A program made the translations under genes and the position numbers. A stretch of 64,000 nt of DNA from Antedon mediterranea (Eukaryota; Echinodermata; Crinoidea; Comatulida; Antedonidae), in contig NC_092673.1 in assembly GCF_964355755.1 (NCBI RefSeq), positions 16,871,001 through 16,935,000 of the forward strand. The letters run 5' to 3'. Shown here in pieces: positions 50,001-62,000 of the stretch. Each line of letters opens with the position of its first letter. The stretch's first letter is position 1. The notes under the pieces are model-generated. The model did not search any database. It was not told the DNA's origin and saw only the letters and a program-made list of their open reading frames with translations.

Positions 50001-53000
50001 ATTGTGTTATTCCACTGACCATTTGAATTGAAAACCACTTCCAAGTAAGTATACGATTTAACAACTTCCATTTTAATGTTTATGTAATACCATTTTTCAT
50101 ATTTCCTTAATTTTTCACCTTTTTTAAATACCATTATTTTTTATTTGTTTACATTTACACTAAGACCCCATATGTCACAAAATATTTCCAATATAATTAT
50201 TAAATTTTGTAAGCCTTTACTGTGTCTGCAAATAGTAATAAATCAGCAGCATATAGCAGATGGTTTATAAAGCAATCCGGCTCGAGTTATCTTTATTGTG
50301 TTTTGACAAACAGGTATAAAAACAAAATTGATTTCTGGTCATAAAACAGAATATAAATAAAAACATTCAAAAAGTTCAAAGCATATTGAAAACTTACGAT
50401 AGATGTTTTTAATCGCATTTCCTACTGCCTAATTCTGAATCATACCAGTTATTCATTTCAGAATTACTTTATTTGCACTTTACCCATTGAAACCATGCTA
50501 ATCAACCATATGTTGCTATAATTTCAACGATTTAGATTCAGGATCGCTGTCAAAAAATGTTGCATTTACGTCTATATGTTTGGATGAGTTTGAGTTCCAC
50601 AATTTTTTTTGGACATAATTTAAATTAATAACTGTAGTTGTTAACTGTATACATTGTAGTTAAAAATATACATTATTATTATAGTATATTTAGAATGAAT
50701 GATTGCTTGTACACAGTCACCCACAAGTGTTTGTAAGGCTTTGTATCACACAGAGCCTTATATAACCTTATACCATTGAAAAAAAAAAGCTATGACTTTT
50801 AATATAGTGTTTTTTATGAAAATATATAATATGTAATATTTTTGTTTTGTGCATTTTTTTAGATTTACCAAGTACTGTTGATGAGCAATTTCAAACACAA
50901 TTTCAGAAACAGACAAGTGACGAACAGAAAACAAAACTTCTTAAGCCAGAGAGTGGTAAGTTTAAGAATAAGAGCTGCTGTATGTTTTATGATTGTATCT
51001 ATATATAATTTAACAGAATTGTGATTAAAATGGGATTTCAGTAAAGAGAGAATTAGACGCTAATGTTATTTAAAAAATCATTTCTGAGCAGTACTGTAAA
51101 AAGGCGAAAAAGGGTGCAACTGATAACAAATAACAAATGGAGAGATTTTATTTATCATAAATAACAGTTGATTGTTTCCATTTAAAATACTGTAATAATG
51201 GAATGAAGCTAGTTTGCAGATTTATGTGGCATGCTTGCTTGATTTTTGCTTGATTGTTGATTTTTAGGTTATAATTATGCATTATCATGCGATCACGCGA
51301 TCTACGCGCGATTTAATGAAATCACGTTTGTAATCTTCACAAGCATGAATCACTTTTTTAAACAAAATTTGGTACTCATAAATTTCAGGTCATTATTTCA
51401 TCATATGACAATACAATTACGTGCGTAGCGCATATAACGCATGCGTACGCGCGCTTAAAATTTCCAAAATCGTCAACATTTATTTTCGATGAAATTAGAC
51501 ACTGCTTGTTAAACGTTAATGCGCACTCTTTTTTGTCCGATTTCTGTTGTACAACCTTTCTTTATATAATATCATCATATTTTATTCACTTTTCAACTCG
51601 AATTTGCGTTTTCTTACGAGCATGTCAAAAGTGACAGGCTACGCACGTGTAAGTTAACAAAATGGTGAAAATATGCTAAATTTAAAAAATAATATAGATC
51701 GTAAGAATGCTCGGGAACACATATTTTTTATTTCATTTTCTTGAAGTGTATGTATCATATGTATGATTTATTATGAAATTAAGAGTACAAAAGTTGATAA
51801 AGTCATCATTAATTGCATTTTAAATTAAAAAAAATTTATTTCGACAATCAAAAATTTATGACATTTTCTTAGGCCGAAATAACAAACTTTAACTTTCTTC
51901 CTTCAAAATAAAAGTTCATATATTAAAGTTAAAAGTATATAGAATACAATGTGGTTAATGATATTATACGCAGAGGGATCTTTAATCGGATTGTGATACC
52001 GGCTATTGTATTCGCGTTAGCAAGATCCTATATTATAAATAATTAAAGATTCTGAGAAAATCAATCAATCAATATATCTTTTAAAAATCAATTATCTTTA
52101 TTTAAATCAATGCATATAACCTAATTCTAGTTTTTTTTTACTTTATTTACTCCAGATGTTTAAAAAATCTATTAAAATCTTGATTCAATTTTCAGATATT
52201 GCTGCACGTGAATTAGATTTTCAGAAAGCATACAATGAAGCCTTGAAAGATGGATCCGTTCCAGTCAATCTTGGAATGCTTAAAGTGATTGGGCAAGAAG
52301 GAGTGGGTAAAACATGCCTCATCAATGCATGTCTTGGAAAAGAGTAAGTAGTAGTAGTAGGACAGTGAAATGAACATTACAAAATATTTGTGAGTCAACT
52401 AAGAATTACAAACCAGCCAACTTTATTGATTTGTTTTTGATAAACTACCACTTTTTAAATATTGCAGTGATAGATAACAATAGTTGAATAAAAACGTCTA
52501 TAAATATATAAATCGGTTTCTACATTAATCATAACACCATCAAATTTTCTATTGATTATAGAATTTACTTTTAGGCTTGTATTTAAAAAAAAGATCATAC
52601 GAATGGTCGGATAACTTGACTTCCTAAATGTATAATTAATGAATATATTAAAATGGTTTTGAAGTAAAAGGAGAAAAGTGCATGTTTTACAATACCTGTA
52701 CTTAAAATGACTGAAGTTCATAATTGGTTTCAAATATTTTTGCCAGATTTGAGGAAAAGCATGTAGTTACAGATGGCATAGCGGTAATAAGAACAGCAAG
52801 CACAACATGGACAGAGGCTAAAGCTGATAGTGGTAAACATGAATACATTTAGCATATTACTCTTCCCACCATCATACGTTATGTAACAATATTATCAATA
52901 ATAATTATTATCATAGACACAGACAAGTTCACAATGAAATGGAGACATAGAATTGAATTCAATGCATACAACTGTAGTATGTGTCACATACATTACAATT

Positions 53001-56000
53001 GTTACTCTATGATCCCTTTATAACGCGCAAGTTACTGTATGTTACATTTTATGATGATGTACTGTAATTGTAATTTTACATTGACAGTGGTAAAATATCC
53101 AAAGTATAGTCACATATGAACGTATCTACTGAAATAATATGTACACACTTTCTCTTTCTCTACAGGTAATACAATACAACAGTATACAAAAATGGTCACT
53201 GACAAATTGAGAAAAAAGAAAACTGTAAACGTATGTCAGTAATAGTGTAATGAAAACGGGTCTAGGACAACTACCCCCTGGACAGCTACCACCCGGACAA
53301 TCACCCTCCTAGGACAACTACCCTCTTAGGACAACTACCCTCTTAGGACAATTACCCTCTTAGGACAATTACCCCTAGGACAACTACCCCCTAGGACAAC
53401 TACTAACTTCAAAACATAGGGAGAGAGATTGATCTTAAATGAAAGACTGTTTGATTGACTGGTGCAGCTAGGAAAACTGTATGTTCCTAGATTTATATAC
53501 GGCATCTTCATGTCACACAAGAATAAAATAAGCCACCCCTTTATTTTTCAAGATTGGAATACATTTTAATAATTTTATCAATTCTCGTTTAATGTAAAAT
53601 AACTGCTGACGATACGCATATTAAAAAATTGAAAAGCTTTCATATAAGATCAATCTCTCTCCCTCTGTTTTGAAGTTCAGTAAGTTTTACAAGATCGTAA
53701 TTATAACCTACGGTGTAGGTGTCATGATATAGGTGTGGCTGTTCAGAGGGTGTTGTTTTCCTAGTAGACCGGCAGCCCAGAGACATTTGGTTAGATGAGC
53801 TAGGTACCAATATCTGACTATTTGAGTGTGTTGGGGGTCACTTGAAGTGAATGAAAATGGGAGTCTGCCGGGTACCCCCTGCTGCGTCTAGACCGGGGGG
53901 ACCCCGAAACGTGCTAAAAAATCGGCACAGGTTAGATGAGAGAGATACCACCTAATTTTACCACCATGGGATGCCCATTGGCATCCTTATAACAGTATCA
54001 CAAACGACAGACTTTTTCTCTGCTGCAAAAGGCCCGCCAGACCCCCCGAGGGAGGGCCTAAAATGGGGTTAGCATAGATGAGTGAGGTACCACTCAAAAT
54101 CAATTCCAAACGAACAAGTTGTGTTCATACAATACTAAATGGATAACAACAGACTAATTGTCTGCTGCACCGCAAGTGCCAGACACCCTAAAGTTAGGCC
54201 CCCCTTCCCCCAACTAACCCAGCTTAGATATTGTAGATACCACCAGCAACCAATGTTATATGATTTAGCACATGTAGGCAATACCAAATGACCTATAATT
54301 ACAGACTATCTGAACACTGCCCTGGCCCTGGCAGACCCCTCTAAAGTTAGACTAGAGACCCCTCTTTCCCCAACTAGCCCAGCTTAGATATTGTAGATAC
54401 CACCAGCAACCAATGTTATATGATTTAGCACATTGTAAGCAATCACCAAATGACCTATTACAAACTATCTGTACACTGCCTTGGCCCTGGCAGACCCCTC
54501 TAAAGTTCGACTAGAGACTCCATTCCCCCAACTGGCCTAGCTTAGATATTGTAGATACCACCAGCAACCAATGTTATAATTATGATTTAGCACATTGTAA
54601 GCAATATCAAATGACCTATAACAGACTATCTGTACACTGCCTTGGCACTGGCAGACCCCTCTAAAGTTCCCCCATTTACCCCAAGTATATCCTTAGATAT
54701 TGTAGATACCAACAAAAAAACCACACAAAACAACATATTTAATTGAATAAAGTTTAACTTTAATCGAACTAACACAAAACAATTGAAAATATATCACATC
54801 AATGACGATAAAATGACCATTACCATTTTAAAGGGAAAAATAGTTTAAGAGTTTCACTTCAAACTTATATAAGCCAAATATAAACAAGTACGGATTCGAG
54901 TAAATTTAGCATTCCTGCTAAGAATTGTGAGGATCTGGAATTCCTTGCCTTTGAATGTCAAAGATACATTCGTCTGTAACTCTTGCAACCTATTTTAAGA
55001 GAAAGCTTAGTAATCACCTTAATCAAATTCAGGATTGTAGTAACTTAATCAAAAGTGATTTGATTAATTAATAGTTGGTAATTTTAAATGCTGTATATTA
55101 TAATCTTAATCCTCTATATATATTTATATATATAAATCCAAAGGCAAATAACTGAAAAAATGACAATGCTGTGGGTATCAGTGGCTGAATCTCAATAAAG
55201 ATACAAAAAAAAAGTGAAAAGCTAAATCAAAAGGCTAAAGTAAAACAGCCAGAAACGTTAGCAGAGCTTTCGGGCAACACTAGCCCTTCATCATTGCAAG
55301 TGAAGGATAAGAGCTGGCAAGTGCTGCCTGGGTGGACAGGAATAAAAGAAATACAACAAAAGGAGACAGGGTGGAGTCTGAATAAGAGTAGAAAACAAAG
55401 AAGGTAGCTTGGTAGAGATACAGTATAAACAATTTTGGAATGAAACTAAACACGGCCAACAGCCATAAGTCGCGTGCTAAAACGCATAGTGATACCGGAC
55501 CGACAGACAGACCGACAGACCGACCGACCGCCGACATAGTGAACTATAGAGTCGCGTCCACGCGACTAAAAACAGCTTAAATGGTGGTTAATATTGATAC
55601 TTAAATTTAGGTAGACAATGGAATAATTTTACCAACCTGGGAGTATGTTTCTAATGTTAAGTACAAAAGGTTTTGTGGTTTTAAGTTGTAATTCCCAGTG
55701 GTTTTCCTTGTCTTTGCAAGTTTTGTCGCTCCATTTGACACATGGAATATTGCAATAACTCTGAAATTTGTTATCGAGTGACCAGATGAATTAAAATGTT
55801 CGGCTACAGGTTGAACAAGCTTTAATGTGTTGATAGCTGATCTGTGTTGTGTCATTCTCATACGGAGAGTGTTTTTGGTTTCTCCGACGTACTGTTTGCC
55901 ACAAATATTACAGTATATGAGATAAATGACGTTTTTGGTTAGACAATTAATTGATTGTCTTATCCGAAAAATGTGGCCAGTTTGGTTACTCTTAAATTTT

Positions 56001-59000
56001 TCAGTAGAATCAACCAATGAACAAGTTTTGCAAGATTTGCCGCAAAGGTGACTGCCCAAATTTTGACTGTCATGAGAGTTAATTTCACTCTTACATTTGG
56101 ATCTGACTAATATATCACGAAGGTTGGGAGGTCTACGAAATGCAATAATGGGTGGTTCCGGAAAAACAGTCTTGAGACGTTCTGTGGACTGTAGAATGGG
56201 CATATGTTTCTCAATAAATTAATAGCCCCGTAATGGAGGCAACCTAGGTTGATAGGTTTGTAATTTCTATTCCGGAGATGTCCGGTTAGTTCTTCGGTAC
56301 GATTCTGAAAATCTAAATCTGAAGAACAGATACGTCTGATAGGTAATGCTTTACTGTTCGGTATGTTTTTAGTACAATGTTGGGGATGACAACTGCTAGG
56401 GAGCAGGTACATATTTTTATCAGTGGGTTTACGGAATAGGTCAGTTTTGAGAGTACCATTTTCTATGGTCACTATAGTGTCCACAAAATCAACGCTACTA
56501 GTGGATTTGGTAACTGTAAATCTTAGGATCGATGGAGTGTTTTTTTTTACCATCACAGAAACAGATTTTGCCACCTTATCCGCAATTTCCGGGGTGGGTT
56601 CCGTTGTGAGTTTACGATATATAATGAAGCTGTCTTAAGGATTCCTCTTAATAAAATTTGATGTCCATAGCAACAGTGGCAGAACCTTTATCAGCGGGTT
56701 TAATGATGATATCATTACGCTGACGCAATTTGGCAATGGCCTGCCTCTCTTGTTTTGAGATTGTCACGTTTATCTGGACTCGGGACGTAGTTTTGTACAT
56801 CCTCCTCAATAGCCTGGATAAATGTTTCTAAAGCTGGACAACGATTTTTAGGTGGATTCCAGGAACTTTTTGGTTTAAATTTGTTAACGTTGCCTTCGTT
56901 TTGCGTGGTGCTGCTGTCTGAATCAGCAAAATATTCACGTAATCGTAATCTTCTAGAAAAAGACTCTATATCCAAAGATAGTTGTTGTGCGCCGACCTGC
57001 CTTGGTTTTGGGCAGAATTTAAGTCCTCGGGAAGGAAGTTTTTTCTCTCCTTCGGAAAGTCGACAATTTCAACAACTGAATCAGAGGTGTTGCTCTGATT
57101 CTTGTTATATGTCCCAACGAACCTTCTGCAGGGTTTCCTAAAAGCCCTGAAGTCATCCGAAGGTAGAGTCATTTGTGTTGAAATGACCAAGTCTGCATGG
57201 TAGACCAAATTTGTGATGTTCCCTTCGGGCCATTATCGTTGATTGTTTACGGCAGTCATTGGCGATAATCCTGAGTTTGTTTTGAAACTAGGATGCAGGA
57301 AGTTCTCTTTTCAACTTCTTAGTTCTAGAGTGAATTTCAACGTCAAACTCAGTGAGGATTTTGCGGCAATTGTCAATTTGGATCTCATTGAGATCTCTAA
57401 TTTTGTTCAAATACCTTTTTTAATAGATACAGTACTACATATCTACATAAATAAAGTACATAAAAAAAAATTATATATATTTATAATTTTTTTTTTAAAT
57501 ATTTTTTTCGATCGAGATACGGTATTGTTCAGTCTATCTGAAGATCGTTTAACGTGAAACACCGTGTAGTAGACGTCCGTGTTCCATCTACTTTATAAAA
57601 ATATATATTCGCTCTTGATTCCAATTGAGCACGTTTGCAGCCTCAACGCATCTATATAAGACTTGCACTGATGAAGGGCTAGTGTTGCGCGAAAGCTCTG
57701 CTAACTTTTCTGGCTGTTTACTTTATCGTTTTGATTTAGCTTTTCGCTTTTTTTTTGTATCTCCATTGAGATCCAGCCACTGATACCCACAGCATTGTCA
57801 TTTTTTCAGTAATTTGCCTTTGGATTTATAAATATATATATATACATATGAATACAGGATTAAGATTATAATATACAGCATTTAAAATTACCCACTATTA
57901 ATTAATCAAATCACTTTAGATTAAGTTACTACCATCCTGAATTTGATTAGGGTGATTACTAAGCTTTCTCTCAAAATATGTCCAAGAGTTACAGACGGAT
58001 GTATCTTTGACATCCAAAGGCAAGGAATGCTAAATTTACCCGAATCCATACTTGTTATATATATTTGGCTTATAATTATATAAGTTTTAATTGAAACTCT
58101 TAAACTATTTTCCCCTTTAGAATGGTAATGGTCATTTTATCGTCATTGATATATTTTCAATTGTTTTGTGTTAGTTCGATTAAAGTTAAACTTTATTCAA
58201 TTAAACATGTTGTTTTGGGTGGTTATTTTTTTGCTGCTGGTGGTATCTACAATATCTAAGGTAGGCTATATACTTGGGGTAAATGGGGGAACTTTAGAGG
58301 GGTCTGCCAGTGCCAAGGCAGTGTACAGATAGTCTGTTATAGGTCATTTTGTATTGCTTACAATGTGCTAAATCATAATTATAACATTGGTTGCTGGTGG
58401 TATCAACAATATCTAAGCTAGGCCAGTTGGGGGAATGGAGTCTCTAGTCGAACTTTAGAGGGGTCTGCCAGGGTCAAGGCAGTGTACAGATAGTTTGTAA
58501 TAGGTCATTTGGTGATTGCTTACAATGTGCTAAATCATAACATTGGTTGCTGGTGGTATCTACAATATCTAAGCTGGGCTAGTTGGGGAAAGAGGGTTTC
58601 TAGTCTAACTTTAGAGGGGTCTGCCAGGGCCAGGGCAGTGTTCAGATAGTCTGTAATAGGTCATTTGGTATTGCTTACAATGTGCTAAATCATATAACAT
58701 TGGTTGCTGGTGGTATCTACAATATCTAAGCTGGGTTAGTTGGGGGAAGGGGGGCCTCTAGTCTAACTTTGGGGTGTCTGGCACTTGCGGTGCAGCAGAC
58801 AATTAGTCTGTTGTTATCCATTTAGTATTGTATGAACACAACTTGTTCGTTTGGAATTGATTTTGAGTGGTACCTCACTCATCTATGCTAACCCCATTTT
58901 AGGCCCTCCCTCGGGGGGTCTGGCGGGCCTTTTGCAGCAGAGAAAAAGTCTGTCGTTTGTGATACTGTTTTAAGGATGCCAATGGGCATCCCATGGTGGT

Positions 59001-62000
59001 AAAATTGGGTGGTATCTCTCTCATCTAACCTGTGCCGATTTTTTAGCACGTTTCGGGGTCCCCCCGGTCTAGACGCAGCAGGGGGTACCCGGCAGACTCC
59101 CATTTTCATTCACTTCAAGTGACCCCCAACACACTCAAATAGTCAGATATTGGTACCTAGCTCATCTAACCAAATGTCTCTGGGCTGCCGGTCTATAGGG
59201 GAATAGCAGTTGGATTAGAGGGTAGTTGTCCTAGTAGGGTAGTTGTCCTAGGGGGTAGTTGTCCTAGGGGGTAGTTGTCCTAGGGGGTAGTTGTCCTAGG
59301 GGGTAGTTGTCCTAGGGGGTAGTTGTCCTAGGGGGTAGTTGTCCTAGGTGGGAGTTGTCCTAGGTGGGAGTTGTCCGGGTGGGAGTTGTCCTAGTGGGAG
59401 TTGTCCTAGGGGGTAGTTGTCCTAGGGGTAGTTGTCCTAGGGGGTAGTTGTCCTAGGGGGTAGTTGTACTAGGGGGTAGTTGTACTAGGGGGTAGTTGTA
59501 CTAGGGGGTAGTTGTCCGGGTGGGAGTTGTCCTAAGGGGTAATTGTCCGGGTGGTAATTGTCCGGGTGGTAATTGTCCGGGGGTAGTTGTCCTAGGGTGG
59601 TAGTTGTCCGGGCGGTAGTTGTCCGGGGTAAAGTTGTCCGGGCGGTAGTTGTCCGGGCGGTAGTTGTCCGGGCGGTAGTTGTCCGGGCGGTAGTTGTCCG
59701 GGCGGTTGTTGTCCGGGCGGTAGTTGTCCGGGCTGTAGTTGTCCGGGCGGTAGTTGTCCGGGCGGTAGTTGTCCAGGGGATAGTTGTCCTAGGGGGTAGT
59801 TGTCCGGGTGGAAGTTGTCCTAAGGGGTAATTGTCCGGATGGTAGTTGTCCTAGGGGGTAGTTGTCCTAGGGGGTAGTTGTCCTAAGGGGTAATTGTCCG
59901 GATGGTAGTTGTCCTAGGGGGATACTTGTCCGGATGTTAGTTGTCCTAGAGGGATCATTGTCTGGGTGGTAGTTGTCTGGGTGTTTGTTGTCCGGGTGTT
60001 TGTTGTCCGGGTGTTAATTGTCCGGGTGGTAGTTGTCCGGGTGGTAATTGTCCGGGTGGTAATTGTCCAGGGTGGTAATTGTCCAGGGTGGTAATTGTCC
60101 GGGCGGTAGTTGTCCGGGCGGTAGTTGTCCGGGCGGTAGTTGTCCGGGCGGTAGTTGTCCAGGGGGTAGTTGTCCGGGGGTAGTTGTCCGGGCGGTAGTT
60201 GTCCGGGCGGTAGTTGTCCGGGCGGTAGTTGTCCGGGCGGTAGTTGTCCAGGGGGTAGTTGTCCAGGGGATAGTTGTCCAGGGGATAGTTGTCCAGGGGG
60301 TAGTTGTCCAGGTGGTAGTTGTCCAGGTGGTAGTTGTGCAGGGGGTAGTTGTGCAGGGGGTGATTGTCCAGGGGGTAGTTGTCCTAGGGTGGTAGTTGTC
60401 CTAGGGTGGTAGTTGTCCAGGGGGTAATTGTCCTAGGGGGTAGTTGTCCTAGGGGGTAGTTGTCCGGGTGCTAGTTGTCCTAGGGGCTAGTTGTCCGGGG
60501 GTTAGTTGTCCGGGGGTTAGTTGTCCGGGTGGTAGTTGTCCGGGTGGTAGTTGTCCGGGTGGTAGTTGTCCGGGTGGTAGTTGTCCGGGTGGTAGTTGTC
60601 CGGGTGGTAGTTGTCCAGGGGGTAATTGTTCCGATACGAATGAAAACATAAAATGAATAAAGTAGTACCTACAGGACTATTGCAAACCAGTCACTTAGGC
60701 TTTCTTTCTAAATGAATCAATGATGCATTTATGAGCGGCTATTTCATTTTTTTTTTTGCTTCAATCCTTTTAAAATTTACTCCAAAAATTAATTTGGTTT
60801 TGCTTTTGAGAGTAAATAATATTAGTTTTTCTTATATTAAATTGTAAACAATACTGTATTTAACTTTGAATAAACATTTATTTCATTTTTATATCCATAT
60901 ATTGTTTTTGTTTTATGTGTCAGATTGACATGAAACCACTTACAGATGATGATGATGATGATGAGGATGGTATTGTTGTTGACTACAATAACGATGGCAA
61001 CAATGATGGTATGTAACTTTCCCTTAAATTTTAATTATAATTACACAAGACAAAAACATTCTAATTATTCTTACATTTTTGTAGTAAAAGCATTAATAAA
61101 TAAGTTTAACATGGCAGCGGCCATCCCACTCCTAGACAGTCCAACTTATACAACGTAATTTTGAAAACTACAACCATTTTTCTATATACATACAACGTAC
61201 ATTTCTAGTTGAACAAAAACATTTTTCTAAACTTTCTATTATTTAAAAGTCGAAGATAGCCAGGTCTCGGGTCCATTCTATTGTCGCCACAGATTGATAT
61301 CTTCATCAGTACTTCTATAAATGGATGATTAGGTGGGAACACGAACGCTAGTTGATCATACCCAGTACCGTTTTGATCGTACGATTAATCGGGAAACCAC
61401 CTCACGACATAGTCGAAAGACGCTGTACATGCAGGCTTGATGGGCATGTTTCCTAGTTAGCAAAGTTAAACAAAGATGAACTAAAACACTTAATTAAAAC
61501 CTTAAAAGGGCCTTACAAAGATGCTTATTTTTTTGTATGAATCTAGAAGAATCAAAGTGAATTCACAGTCTACACCTACTATATAATATACATAAATATA
61601 TACTGGGCTTATACAAATGTGCAGATTAATAGTTTGTACATATTAAAGTATCCTTTCATATCTACCATCCCCTTTCACTTACCTTCCCCTTTCACTTACC
61701 TTCCCCTTTCACTTACCTTCCCGGTGCGAAAGCTCATATGATGATAATGAAGACAACTATACTCATAGTAACTTTTTAACTGACTGATTAAATATGATGA
61801 ATTGAAATTTTTGAAATAAAATTATGCTTGTTACGTCGTTTGTGGAATGACCAAAAAATTTGTTTCCACTACAGGTACTGATACAGCTACTCAAGCTGTT
61901 CCATTTGATACAGATCAACAATTAGATAAGGATGTAATCAAGAAAGTTGAGGAAAATAAGGAGGAGACTTTGGAAGAAACATTCAACATCTGGGACCATG

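Noticed and set aside
59573-60656. Long ORFs with GSCPG, VVVRA or GQLPP repeats on both strands
   Set aside because: They are by-products of a 15-bp minisatellite, occur in several frames at once and have no splice or start context.
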